Source: Helicostylum pulchrum (lineage: Eukaryota; Mucoromycota; Mucoromycetes; Mucorales; Mucoraceae). Taken from it: DNA of 64,000 nucleotides. The translations under genes and the position numbers were made by a program. The notes under the pieces are model-generated. The model worked only from the letters and a program-made list of their open reading frames with translations. It did no database searches and had not been told where the DNA came from. Location: contig JAIXMO010000018.1 in assembly GCA_025677825.1 (NCBI GenBank), forward strand, positions 434,001-498,000. The letters are read 5' to 3'. How positions within the stretch are numbered: position 1 is the first letter of the stretch; each line of letters starts with the position of its first letter. Below are positions 1 through 11,192 of the stretch, one piece after another.

Positions 1-739
1 AGACCCTCGAAACTTTCTGAGAGGGATCAACGCGCTGCTGTCCGCAGTTTTAGAGAGGAGCCCTTTTTTTCTTTTATTGTACATAATCAAAAATTAAAGG
101 CAACTGGGATCAACATACATCCATGTTGTAGTTTATTCTAAATTACAACAAAAAAAATTGATAAAAAAAACACAAAGAGAAAATATAACAAATAAGTAAT
201 CAGCTATGCTGGTAGTAAATAAAAGAAATATTCAAAATGAACTACCTTTTTACTTTATTCAAAAACAACATATTTATAATAAAATTAAATCATAAGCGGA
301 GTAACTACAATAAAAATTTATCTAGCAATCAGTTTATAAAATCTGTAATATAAAGACAGATTTTACTCACTGAAACCTTCACATTAAATCATTCCGTGTT
401 TTATACTTGTCACTCTAAAGAACAGCTAACATTAACATTGATTTTATCAGGATAAACTAATTACTTAACAATAATATATAAACACTGATATAACCAAGCA
501 ATAAAGATTATAATCGCTCCCAAATCATAGTGATAAATAATAAATAATCGAACCATGTCTTATAATATAATATTAGCAGTAATCAATCAATCAATAGTAG
601 CTCAAATACAACATGGGCAAGAAATATCCTTCAACAATATCGAAACTTTGTTTTAAAAAATGTAAAGTGTAAAAAAAGAAAAAAGGAAAAAGAAAAAATA
701 AAAAGAAAAAGAAGAAAGAACAAAGAAAGGTGAAAGTAT
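1..739. other. Gene-free AT-rich stretch
   Basis: Very AT-rich sequence with no reading frame that looks coding on either strand. The first 60 bases are less AT-rich and may be the edge of something cut by the window. A purine-rich tract lies at about 660-730, just downstream of the stop of the next gene on the minus strand and probably within its 3' flank. Confidence 0.5.
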
Positions 740-1790
740 TTATGTTTGTTGCTTTTTCCAACGCTGGTAAGCATTCTTAAGGCTTGAGGGCTTAGTGTAA
801 TTTGAAAGAACACCTTGACGTTGACACTCTACGAAACAAGCATTCCAATTCATTCTTTCATTTCCAAGGCTTTGGATATAGTTATGTACAAATTCCCAAT
901 TTCTGGATGATGGTTCAAGTTCTGGTGATGATGCTGGTACTGGTGATGGTACTGGCGATGATGCTGGTGATGTTGCTGGTGATAATTCATTGGACATATA
1001 TTTGAAACTATAAGATTTTACAATTTCCAAACCATCGTTCAAACAATCCACAGCGCGTTTATTTGCGCTGGTTCCAGTAGACTCCTCAAGAGCCTTAATA
1101 CCTTCTTTGATTTTTAAATCCGATTTCTGGCACAAAGACAAAAGATCATCTAATGTTGTGTTTTCATTAACAGCTATATTTTCAAAGATCCTTTGGGATA
1201 AATTATACAACATTTGAATAGTAGGATCATGTCCCAGGCTGTGGTCTAAAATTGATGTTTTTTGGCTAGTAAAGTATGCCCCAAGAGCAACAAGTGGTGA
1301 TAAAGGTATTTCTGTCAAGTGATCACGGATTGATTCAGTGCTAATGAAGAAACACTTCTTTGCCCAGGGAAAGCAAGGTAATTTAAAAAGAAAAGGATGG
1401 GTAGTATCCTTTGTTGCCTTGCGCATGATGATGTCGCGAATTTTTTTAACCACAACAATGAGGACGACAGGCACAACTCCATGCTCCTCATAAACTTTCC
1501 CGCAATATCCTACCACACGGTGAAGAAACGCGTCGTCAGCAACATTTTGTACTTCGATCAGTACTGGGGGAGAGGCATTGCTATCATCAGTGGCGTATAA
1601 ATCATCTGATTTCTTGCCATTAATCCATTCTGTTGGGCGAGGGTAATATTGATTATTTTCTCCTAATCTAAACAATAAAAATAATTAGAAAACAGTATAT
1701 TATGACAGTAAAAAATTGTAAGAATTCACCTATCAGTTGCGTGGTAATTAGATTCATCACTTCGTTATCCAGCAGCACATGTTTACTCAT
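740..1790 (-). CDS. PD-(D/E)XK-like hypothetical protein
   Basis: Predicted 327-residue protein from two exons (1730-1790 and 740-1662). The intron starts with GTGAAT and ends ATTAG; using the nearer TTTAG acceptor would bring a stop, so the ATTAG site was chosen. Residues 40-59 have an acidic DDLYATD stretch followed by a beta-strand-like VLIEVQ (E57, Q59), a layout typical of PD-(D/E)XK nuclease folds with an E-x-Q signature. A Ser-Pro rich linker (SPATSPASSPVPSP) joins this to a C-terminal segment rich in W and basic residues that could be a small DNA-binding helical domain. The fold is inferred from the motif only. Substrate is unknown. Relatives of this kind are often multi-copy and transposon-associated, which fits the Fanzor fragment directly upstream at 1813-2143. 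Confidence 0.6.
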
Positions 1791-1812
1791 TAAGTCTGTT
1801 CCAGGGCGATTC

Positions 1813-2143
1813 CTACAGCTCAAAAAGGAATAAGAGGAAACGAACGTATGAGCTTCAGAAACAAAAATACGTTGACCAATTATGCTCAAAAGAACGTAAA
1901 TATGTTTCTTCTTCCGGAAACACCGTACCAATCTTGTTCGTTGGAGACCGTGGATACGGTATTGGGTCCCGGTTGAAGGGTCATTCCCGGCAGGGAGGTA
2001 CATGGAAGCCTAAAAAACACGGCCTGTGTACGTCCGTATGCATTACAAACTAGCATAACACTTCCCAGACTTGTCCTTTCTGTTTCGGAAAACTTTTTCA
2101 CCCTGCAAGAACTTCGTATAATAAATCCGGAAAAAAGAAAAGG
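1813..2143 (+). pseudogene. Fragment of a Fanzor (TnpB-like) nuclease gene
   Basis: This 330-base block is nearly identical to 28911-29242, the 3' part of the Fanzor relic further along. It encodes the region around VGDRGYGIGS and the first cysteine pair of the zinc ribbon (SQTCPFCFG). An in-frame TAG interrupts it where the other copy reads ACGAACAT. Similarity starts abruptly at CTACAGCTCAAAA and ends abruptly after GGAAAAAAGAAAA, so only an internal slice is present and both ends of the gene are missing. It is not functional. Its 5' edge lies about 23 bases from the start codon of the minus-strand PD-(D/E)XK-like gene. Confidence 0.85.
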
Positions 2144-2218
2144 GGCTGTTATCGGCAACAAGAAAATAACGCCATTGTCGATAACAAATGGAGTATTTTT
2201 GGTTACATTTTATTTTTG

Positions 2219-2287
2219 GGAAGTCGTCAGAAAATTTGAGAACTAGAAAAAACAGAGTTTTCTAGAAATAAGTTTTTAGACGATTTC
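2219..2287. repeat. Imperfect nested palindrome
   Basis: CTAGAAAA at 2243-2250 pairs with TTTTCTAG at 2258-2265 around a 7-base loop. Outside it, AGTCGTCAGAAAA (from 2222) pairs imperfectly with TTTTTAGACGATT (to about 2283). The whole could fold as a long hairpin or be the remnant of a miniature inverted-repeat element. No coding sequence overlaps it. Confidence 0.5.
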
Positions 2288-2448
2288 CTTTCTTTCGGAT
2301 CAGACATCTTTTAAATAAAATGGACTACATTAAAGTGCATCTACTTTCAAACCTTCAACTTTTTTAAAAACGGTCATTTTTGAGGATTGATATCTCGATT
2401 CTATATAAGGAAATAAGTCTAAATATGAGAGAGGTTATTAACTAAGTA

Positions 2449-2733
2449 TTATCTGGTTTTTTTTTTTCCATTCTGGCGTAAATAACTTACCCATTGTATA
2501 AGCTTATTTCTAATGCATTCGATAGACAAAGGATTGGTAATGGACCCGCTATCATCAACTTCAACATTCAACGTATGGTTTTCAATAGCTGCAGGAAGGA
2601 TCACAGTTCGAAGTTCGTTCTGTAAAGTAGGAATGTTTCTTTGGAACTTTGGTACTGATCGAAACCATTCAAGTACTTTTTCCTTGATACCGTTGTACGG
2701 CGAGATACTTGGACCGTTCATAACCAATTCCAT
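2449..2733 (-). CDS. Hypothetical 94-residue protein
   Basis: Uninterrupted ATG-started ORF inside the inverted-repeat segment 2334-3035. I do not recognise the product. The sequence is mixed, with a central acidic patch (NVEVDDSGS) and a basic C-terminus ending KKKTR. No signal peptide or membrane segment is apparent. It faces away from the transposase gene at 3186 and could be a small element-encoded protein or a chance ORF. Confidence 0.3.
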   Translation of the reverse strand: MELVMNGPSISPYNGIKEKVLEWFRSVPKFQRNIPTLQNELRTVILPAAIENHTLNVEVDDSGSITNPLSIECIRNKLIQWVSYLRQNGKKKTR

Positions 2734-2734
2734 C

Positions 2735-3005
2735 TGATTGTTTTATGCTTAAAAGGATTTGCCGTCGTGTTTTATCGAAAAGAAAAAAAAAGATAAAAGA
2801 GGGGGAAATCGGGGTTGAAAACCACAGTGCTAAAATATTCAAACTTCAACTCACCTTTTTGAAAGAAGTAAAAGTGATATGCAAAAAAAACTTGGGCAAT
2901 TCTTTTAATAATGCTCTTTTAAACAGTTCTATTTGATTGTTTTATGTTAAAAAAGGTTTGCCGTCGTGTTTTATCAAAAAGAAAAAAAGGGGGGAAATCG
3001 GAGCT
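2735..3005. repeat. Direct duplication, two units about 200 bp apart
   Basis: The block beginning TGATTGTTTTATG at 2735-2820 recurs at 2934-3005. Both copies share TGCCGTCGTGTTTTATC, a purine run and GGGGGAAATCGG. The duplication lies between two divergently oriented ORFs and includes the upstream region of the 2449-2733 ORF. Confidence 0.7.
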
Positions 3006-3185
3006 AAAAGTTGAAGGTTTAAAAGTAGATGCACTCTAACTATATTCCAGACGAAAACTGCAATAACTTTACGACTGAGGGAAGGGAAGTGGGATGAGAT
3101 TGCTGTTGAGTTTGGCAATATTGAGATGCTCAGGGGAAATGAGTACCTCGTAGAAGATACTCCTTAAAGCACAGCTGATGAGAAA

Positions 3186-4340
3186 ATGGAAGAAATGATT
3201 TTAGGGTTGGAAGAGATGACGATCACTAAAACTAAAAGATATAAAAAGTATGGGCCTGAGCAAATCGCACGCTTTATACACATACTACAGGAAACAGAAG
3301 AAACTATACCAAAAGCTGCTGAAGCTTGTGGCATACCTACCAGCAGTACTTATAAACTTTTAAACCAGTTTAACGACAGTAATGGAACCATTCTTCTAGG
3401 TAGTACATCCACTAAAAAAGGAAAAGCGAAACCAAAAAAGCTATTTTCTGTCCACACCGCCTTTTTGATCCGGTTATTTGACGAAAACCCTTCAACCGTT
3501 TTGGAACAAGCAAGAGAAGAGTTTATGAAGCAGTTTGGACTATCCGTTGTTATTTCCTCTTTATATGTGCATATAAATGAAAAGTGCTGCTTGACACTAA
3601 AGCAAACTAGTAAATACGATGCACCTAGAACGCTCAACCTCCGCTACGAAATCGTCAACAAGTGGATAGAGGCCGGTGTCGTTTTCCAGAAAAACTGTGT
3701 GCTTATTGATGGCGCTGGCTTTCAATCCCAACTGATGAGAGGGCGTGTATGGTCGAAAGTTGGTACTCCAGCAAATATAAGAGTTCACATACAAAAAGGC
3801 GTTAATTTGAGCATGATTGGGTGTATATGTGCTAGAGAAATTATAAGCTTTACCAAAGTTATATCTTCAAAAATAGGGGATGCTAAGTTGATCGAGAAAG
3901 AGTTTCATTCTGAGGTATCAGCTAAAAAAAGAAAGCACAACACAGAAGAGCCTAAAAAACGAAAGCCTTTAAGAAAAGGCGTTACAGCGTATTATATAGT
4001 CAAATATATAGAATCTGTTATGGATGTACTTGACAAAAATGAGGCGAAAGGGTTTTTTGTTGTCATGGATAATTGTAGGGTACACCACTCCAGATTTGTT
4101 GTTGACATTATTGAAAAACGGGGATACGAACCATTATTCATACTACCTTACTCCCCGTTTTTGAATCCCGCCGAAGAGTGCTGGTCGAATATTAAAAGTG
4201 GGATTAGAAGAAACCCTTTCAAGAAAGGTGATGAATTGACACCTCGTATCGCTGAAGCATGCAACGCGGTGACTATGAAAGACTGTTTGCAGTGGGTAAA
4301 ACACGCTGAATCGTATTGGGAGAGGTGTATTCAGAAATAA
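3186..4340 (+). CDS. IS630/Tc1-mariner superfamily transposase (DD34E)
   Basis: Intact single-exon ORF of 384 residues. The N-terminal 120 residues look like helix-turn-helix DNA binding (YGPEQIARFI, then PKAAEACGIPTSSTYKLL). The catalytic core carries the expected triad: D in VLIDGAGF, D in VVMDNCRVHHS, and E in LPYSPFLNPAEECW, with 34 residues between the second D and the E. A basic KKRKHNTEEPKKRKP segment resembles a nuclear localisation signal. The enzyme would cut and paste DNA at terminal inverted repeats. The frame continues upstream to about 3042, separated from this ATG by one TAA, so the original protein may have been longer. No convincing terminal inverted repeats flanking this ORF were identified by eye. 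The ORF itself shows no lesion, so the copy may be recent. Confidence 0.88.
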   Translation: MEEMILGLEEMTITKTKRYKKYGPEQIARFIHILQETEETIPKAAEACGIPTSSTYKLLNQFNDSNGTILLGSTSTKKGKAKPKKLFSVHTAFLIRLFDENPSTVLEQAREEFMKQFGLSVVISSLYVHINEKCCLTLKQTSKYDAPRTLNLRYEIVNKWIEAGVVFQKNCVLIDGAGFQSQLMRGRVWSKVGTPANIRVHIQKGVNLSMIGCICAREIISFTKVISSKIGDAKLIEKEFHSEVSAKKRKHNTEEPKKRKPLRKGVTAYYIVKYIESVMDVLDKNEAKGFFVVMDNCRVHHSRFVVDIIEKRGYEPLFILPYSPFLNPAEECWSNIKSGIRRNPFKKGDELTPRIAEACNAVTMKDCLQWVKHAESYWERCIQK

Positions 4341-4634
4341 AAGGGTTTGAAATGACTAATTCCATGCTCTTGTTCTCGTCTTTTATTTATACAAAATGTC
4401 TACAAAATATCTTCTAAATAAAAATCACACTTTGCCTCAAACACTTGTATTGGTCTAAAAAAATTTATAATCTTCTCAAATGCAACCGAAAATACTGTAT
4501 TTTCGAAAAAAATGGACTTTATCGAAGAAAATTTGAAATTCCGAAGATTTTTTTGCGATTCGATGCGATCCAATGCGATCTGGGGGTGTAGGGGTGTGCA
4601 AACACTTTTTTTTATTTGTCCTTTCAATTCACTA

Positions 4635-4892
4635 ATGTTATTTAAACAAGTATTAACAACTACAACAAGAACAGTTCGAAGCTATTCTACAGCAACGAAT
4701 AAAAGCAAGGGATCTTTTTATTATCAATATGGCACACCTTTAGTTAAGTGTGCAGTGATTGCGTCTGCTACCACCATGGCTTTTCAATTACTGTGGCAGC
4801 ATTTGGAGTATCAAGAATATCGCGATGAAGCTGATTCCTATGTAGCTAAGCTTGAAGATCGATTAAAGACTTTGGAAGAACAACAACGCTAA
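4635..4892 (+). CDS. Small mitochondrial single-pass protein, unknown
   Basis: ORF of 85 residues. The frame is open further upstream to an ATG at 4512, but the ATG at 4635 is preferred because it places a classic mitochondrial presequence at the N-terminus (LFKQVLTTTTRTVRSYSTA: basic, hydroxylated, no acidic residues). A hydrophobic stretch (VIASATTMAFQLLW) could span the inner membrane, followed by a charged amphipathic helix (YVAKLEDRLKTLEEQQ) that may form a coiled coil. This layout is common in assembly factors and small subunits of respiratory or MICOS complexes. The specific family is not recognised. Confidence 0.6.
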   Translation: MLFKQVLTTTTRTVRSYSTATNKSKGSFYYQYGTPLVKCAVIASATTMAFQLLWQHLEYQEYRDEADSYVAKLEDRLKTLEEQQR

Positions 4893-5027
4893 TGTACAAC
4901 GCTAATGTAAATAATAAATAAATACTTTTTTTTTTTTTACGTGTAATATAATTTTGTTTTGTTTTTAATAAATGTTTTTATTTAAATGAGAGGGGCTATG
5001 ATATTGTGTTCATAATACAAAGGGGAT

Positions 5028-5618
5028 TTAAGCCTTGGTAGCACGGACACCCTTAGCTTCACGCTTAGCTTGAACCTTGCGGGGTCTTTGGGTAGCGATG
5101 ATAGCAGAGGCACGAGCAACAGCAGCCTATACATATAAAAAATAATGATTAAAAACTTGTTCTTTCTCTCTTCTCCACCCCTTTTTATTATTTTATAAAA
5201 ATACTTACGGCACGGAGATCAGGTCTGTACTTGTTACCACGAGCAATCAAGTTAGCGACAGACTTGGAAGTTTGACGACGAGTCTTGGCAATGACAACAG
5301 AGTTGGCAGACTTCAAGGGGGATTGCTCCTTGTTGGCCTTACGGGTGACAACACGGATACCACGAGCAGCGGGGAGGATGGTAACAGTCTAATTCGAAGG
5401 AAAAAAAAAGAGTTGTTAAAATTTTTTTTTTTTTTTCGATGACATGTTAAAGGTTTTCTGAAGTTTTTTTTTTTTACCTTGTAGTTGGCTAAGCCAGAAT
5501 ACTTGAAAGAGTTAACATTCTTCAAGTTAGCGGGTTCAGAAGAGAACTGAACGTTTGAACGCTTAACAAGGAAAGAATTGTTATTCTTGATGATAGCCCA
5601 GACCAAATCGGCACTCAT
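5028..5618 (-). CDS. RPL28: Ribosomal protein eL28
   Basis: Three exons (5478-5618, 5209-5388, 5028-5126) give 139 residues, the usual eL28 length. The start [20 protein letters not shown] and the [18 protein letters not shown] region match the family closely. The protein is a cytosolic large-subunit component. Introns have standard GT-AG ends. The C-terminus is basic and Ala-rich, as expected. Upstream of the start lies a long pyrimidine tract on the sense strand, which may reflect the pyrimidine-rich leaders of ribosomal protein genes. Confidence 0.95.
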
Positions 5619-5689
5619 TGTCTGTTGAAAATTGTTTATATAGGTGTGAATAAACTGGCATGTACTTTTTTTTTTTTTTTTTGGCAAAA

Positions 5690-6940
5690 CAAGCCACTAC
5701 TTACGATATACTAGGGAAAAGAGAAGGAAACTACACTTGTGAAAAGTAATCGCCTCTATTTTTTTTCCAGCTTGAAAAAAAAAATTTGATGTTTTTACAT
5801 TTGATTGGTTAATTCCATTTTGTGGCTTGGACGTGTGATTCCGCCCCCCAGAAAGCGAAACCCATAATGCTGTTAAAAAACAAGATCATATAATAATATC
5901 TGTCACCAAGGCCAAGCTAAAAAGTAAAATAGACTTTATAAACACTTTCTTATACTGTTGCGTAAGAATTCATGATGGATATACTTTTCGAAAGGCCCTA
6001 ATAAGTCTCGCGCTATCATTAGAAATAGATGACATTTTACGTGTGGAAAAGAATAACTATTGTTGATAGAATGTGATACAGAAAAGTACTAGTTTTAAAG
6101 ACAAACCTATAAGCTGTATATATATATATATACTGAAAGCTTTAGACTTTGTAGTTAAACAATTGTATATTAACTGCTATCATAATTTAACTAGTTTCAT
6201 ATAAAACTTTAGCAGAAAGTGTAATGGAAAAGGGTTGCACAAGCAATTAACGTGTTTGTGTTAATATATCTTGTCTTTTTTATTTTATTTAATCGTTCCT
6301 CGTAAGCACAGTTCATATAGTAAGATATAAAATGGATAAGGTATATACTATATTATATTGAATTCAGACACTGTACTTATCTTCCTCCGTTTGCTTAAGA
6401 AATAAGTCATAAGACCTCAAGGTTAAATGTCACCCTCTGGCCGGATGAAACGAGTCGTTTGTTGCTGAGGTTCCCGTTCCCCGACCTCGATCGCCATAGG
6501 CAATCTAATAGAAAAGAGACAGCTTATAATAAGAGGATCTGTTCAAGCTACAAAATATTAGCAAGAAAGGTTAATATATATAGCATTTCCGTCAGTTGCC
6601 ATATATATTACGATTGATCAATTATACTTTTTGTACGGAATATCTAAAATCTAAGTACCATAAGGGCAAAAGATTTGAAATGAATAATCCGAGTAGAACA
6701 AAATAAACATTTTATCCAATAGTAGCCATAAATGTAATCAAATATATTCTGTTAAAGTACATCCCTCTACACTGATCTCGAGACAATCTATCTACTTTCT
6801 TTTTATTAGCGATATTCAACAAGCAGTAGTTGGAAACTAGCAGTATTCCAACAGGATAGCACATAAAGCACCATTTCAGCAAGGCTCACTTAATCAATAC
6901 CTTCGCTGAATACTACCCTTCTTGATCTAAAATAGATATG
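5690..6940. other. Gene-free region upstream of eL28
   Basis: No convincing coding sequence. Contains a (TA)n run near 6117-6131. A less AT-rich patch around 6430-6500 (CACCCTCTGGCCGGATGAAACG onward) has no recognisable product. The promoter of the eL28 gene must lie at the left end. Confidence 0.45.
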
Positions 6941-7040
6941 GCTTTTTTCAGAGTAATGGCTACCCGTAAAGGTATGTGGAAAGTAATATGGAACACTTTT
7001 TTAACCGACCGTATAAATTGACTGTGTATCAAGATTTCCC
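6941..7040. repeat. Short dispersed module, copy 1
   Basis: Shares AGAGTAATGGC-x-ACCCGTAAAGGTA, then AACACTTTTTTAAxCGACCGTxxAAATTGA, with blocks at 32205-32290 and 38147-38235. Similarity extends about 85-100 bases and is moderate. All copies stay largely open on the minus strand, so the module may derive from a coding exon, but no product is recognised. Confidence 0.55.
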
Positions 7041-7359
7041 CCAACTTTTTACAAGATAAATAATACGTATTTTGAAGAGACGAAATCAAATGAATGGGTA
7101 TAAAGAAAAAACCTTTCATATTATGCGTGCAATGACAGAGATACGACTAAAATAGTGGAACAGATAAAAAAATAAAATAAAAAAAAGATTCAAAAGTTTT
7201 CGTAATTCGGCCCAGTCTCCTATCAAGTTCGAAATTAAGAGCAAGTCAGTTATTAAAAGACTATACAGTAGGTTAATTATTCATTAAATAAAAAATCTTC
7301 TTAAACTGATCGCATCTCACACGATTACAACATTTTGGTAAAGGTAAAAACTAAGAGTC

Positions 7360-7810
7360 TTGATTTTCAAATGCTTTTTTTTTCTAGCATAATTTTAAAG
7401 GACGCGAACAAAGAGAATGTAAATGAGTAATATAAATTATCAGGTAAATTGGGTACTCTTGTTTTGTTATTTTGGCTGTAAGGAGTCCGAGTTCCTCTTA
7501 CCCAAGAAGCAGTACTCTTATTGCTTGCCAAGCTTAAACTAACAACATCCGCAGCCGCATTTTTGAGCTTATACGGTAGCATAGTGTCGGCTCTAAAGTC
7601 TTTAGCTCCACATAAACTTATCCAAACATTTTCTGATTCAATGTGTAACTTCGTTCTTTAATAAGGCCTGGATTTAGTTTGGCTGTTTCGACATTAGCTT
7701 TTTCAGCCTTTTTTTTTTCCTTGGCCACATTGTATCCTTCAAGACCCGCAGGTCGACTTTGAAGCCAGAGCGACTGACATCAGAGTCATCCCATTTGGTT
7801 ATTAGGTTTT
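7360..7810 (-). pseudogene. Frameshifted remnant of a lineage-specific protein gene
   Basis: Read on the minus strand, 7740-7810 gives a coding-like SGFKVDLRVLKDTMWPRK. After a frame change, 7600-7660 gives LHIESENVWISLCGAKDF, and 7370-7590 gives the open stretch MLPYKLKNAAADVVSLSLAS. The sequence looks like protein in pieces but needs at least two frame changes to be read through. It resembles, in texture, the other degenerate gene pieces in this window (20.2, 22.0, 32.5, 41.2, 43.0, 50.8, 58.4 kb). Function is unknown. Confidence 0.4.
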
Positions 7811-8724
7811 CTCTCGAAAAAAAAAACTATTTTATCAGTGATTATACCGTTTAATTTTTTTTTCAGACACTGTTGTAAGACGCCGCAGCATAATAAGGGG
7901 AGGCGACTTATTCTAGATCGATTGTCTTTTTATAACACAAAAAGGTTCGAGGTAGTACATTGGTCGCACAATATGTCACGGACTATTGGCGCCCTTTGTT
8001 TTCACTTTTTTTTTTACAAATTTAGGTATATAAAAAAGTACCTGGATAAACCAAGTAAAGTAATAAAGAACTTGCTATACAGGCTTTACTGCAAAGAAAA
8101 AAGAGCAACAGAAATACATGTACTTTTTTAAAATCTAGTATTTAGTTAAATACTACTAGTACCCCACTTTTTTTTTTTACTCTCCAAAGTAATCAGTTGA
8201 TAGGAACCTTACTTCCAAAATGTACATACAGAAACGCATTGTACGACATGGGATACTTTTTCTGATACAGAAAGAGTATAGAAAACATGTTTCTTTATTT
8301 CTAAAATAAAGAGCGAAATATATTAAAAAGCAATTCTACTTCCCGCTACATATCTCAACAATGCAAAACAATGAACGCACCTTTTTGTGTGCTATTATTA
8401 AATGCTTTTGTAAAAAACTGTTTTCCCTTGGTCTAAAAATATTACATCTCCGCTATTTTGGGGGGTGGCACCGGACCTCGCCCACGACGCAGCTATTAGC
8501 AACTCGTTTTTTTGGGTTCTTATTGCCGCTCTAATTGAAAAAATCCCTCTTTTCTTCAATACATTAATTCAAACAAGGTAAAGATAATCAGACCCAACAT
8601 CAGCCTCATTTCATCATCGATTGATCGTATAAATAACGGATGGATCAAAGATGAAATTAAACGCCCTTTTTTTCATTCCTGCATCTTTTTTTATTAACTT
8701 TTTACATATAAAAAAATTATTAGT
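7811..8724. other. Upstream region of the Ran gene
   Basis: Mostly AT-rich and without coding signal. A GC-richer patch at 8460-8530 (GGGGTGGCACCGGACCTCGCC onward) is the likeliest promoter core of the Ran gene. The sequence TTATTAG directly before the ATG at 8725 could also be an intron acceptor, so a 5' untranslated exon is possible. Confidence 0.4.
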
Positions 8725-9690
<966 letters not shown>

Positions 9691-10539
9691 AGAATTTTTT
9701 TTTTTAAAAACCTACATAAAGTATTTGAATAGTGTTTTGAACAAGTTTTTTTTAACTCCCTTCCTCCCTTTTTAACCGTTTCTACTATTACACACAAATC
9801 AAACTCGTTTTTTATATTAAAAAAGATAATATTAAATTCTGGTGTCTTTTTTTTTTTTACTTGTACATGAAGTATGTTTTATAGTTGTTGCAGTGTATTA
9901 TGGACTAATTTAACTCAAGTAATGCATGTTTGGAAAGGTATCTTATGGAGAAGGAAATCAATTGAAATCTTAACTTTGTGAAAGAATATAAAAAAATATC
10001 TGCTTCGTAGATTTGCGAAACGAAGGGTGTTTTTCTAATCAGTCGGCCCACTCACGTGCTTAAATATAAATAATTTTTTTATATGTGGTAAATGCTCTGT
10101 TGTTACTTTGGTGAGTGTATCTCTTTTTTTTTTTGTGCGAGTAATTTGAAAACCAGGACGCCTTTACACGAAGCAGTAAATTAAGAATAGAATATTACAG
10201 TGGCGGTGTTTCCTCTGCAAAAAGATCTCATTTTTCCTCCAATGAAATCAAAAACTTTTTCTTACAAACGAGTAATTTATAAAACAGGTCGCAATAAAAT
10301 GAGAAGAACGCCCATGTTTTATTTATGTTAGCTAATCTTTTGCGGAGTATGATATAAGAGTATTCCTCAAAGGGTAATATTTTGATCTGCATGGCACTTC
10401 TTAATTAAAATCGTTAAGTGGTTAGTAGCTTTAAAAAAAAATCAGATATATTATTATCCAAAATTTTACTACTATCTTTTATTTAATACAAGTATTTGGC
10501 TCTAGAAAATAATGTCAGTTTAAAGAGGATCACGGTATC
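9691..10539. other. Gene-free region downstream of Ran
   Basis: AT-rich 3' flank of Ran. An AATATTAAATTC stretch near 9828 lies in the likely polyadenylation region. No coding sequence recognised on either strand. Confidence 0.4.
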
Positions 10540-10850
10540 ATTCGAGCAAATTGCACGCCTTGAAACCTGTCATAACTTCCATAGCAATATCCATGTGGCT
10601 GTATGTTTCATAAGTCGTCGATAAAATAAAAGATGTTGACTCTTAATAGATATAACCCCATTTTGTCATATCCTTTGGCATTTTAATGAGCGTAATTTCC
10701 GTGCCTTTCAAACATAATTCGGTTTTCGGAATTCAGTTATACCCTTGATCTTTTCTTTTATAATGCGGGCCACTTCGTAATTCGTGCTTCGAGAAAAATC
10801 ATCATATATATCGCAAATGTTTTTGATCATATCCTAAGGGTACGTTTGAT
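10540..10850 (-). pseudogene. Frameshifted remnant of a lineage-specific protein gene
   Basis: On the minus strand the stretch reads as protein in three pieces: DDFSRSTNYEVARIIKEKIK and GITEFR in one frame, then TELCLKGTEITLIKMPKDMT KWGYIY in another, then TYETYSHMDIAMEVMTGFK to a stop. The frame changes near 10725, and a short intron seems to separate the last two pieces. The combination of good coding texture with a frameshift marks a decayed gene. It lies directly downstream of the spliced relic at 11193-12357 in the same orientation, but that one has its own stop, so it is listed separately. Confidence 0.5.
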
Positions 10851-11192
10851 ATATGGGTGAAATTTCGCTGAACCGCGAACACCACTGTATCGAGCGGCTA
10901 CTGTATTCTCATCCTCATTTTTTCTTTGAGTACGAAATGTATTATTTACTGCAACTTATCAAGCTTAAAAAACAATTGGTTACTGCACTACACGGTGTAT
11001 TACGTACTATTGGAACAGTTATTTTAATAAAAGAAGAAAGAACTAGGAAATAAGGAGAAGAGCTAAGTTATAAAAGAAAGAAAGAAAAAAGAATTATGGG
11101 GCCAGCCAAACGTATCTTTTTTTGGGGCCGCCGTTAACCTCGGGACGAAGAATCACTGATTCAATTGTCTTTTTTTTTTACTTTGTATGAAA

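Larger units (their letters stand above)
2334..3035. mobile_element. 700-bp segment with 30-bp terminal inverted repeats
   Basis: The 30 bases at 2334-2363 are repeated in reverse complement at 3006-3035 with one mismatch. The pair encloses about 700 bases containing one small ORF on the minus strand (2449-2733) and a direct duplication (2735-3005). This could be a short non-autonomous transposon or an inverted duplication. No clear target-site duplication was recognised outside the arms. The IS630/Tc1-type transposase begins only 150 bases downstream, so the two may belong to one nested insertion. Confidence 0.45.

Noticed and set aside
802..1005. Met/Val/Leu repeat frame opposite the PD-(D/E)XK-like gene
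   Set aside because: Mirror of the Ser-Pro linker repeat on the minus strand.
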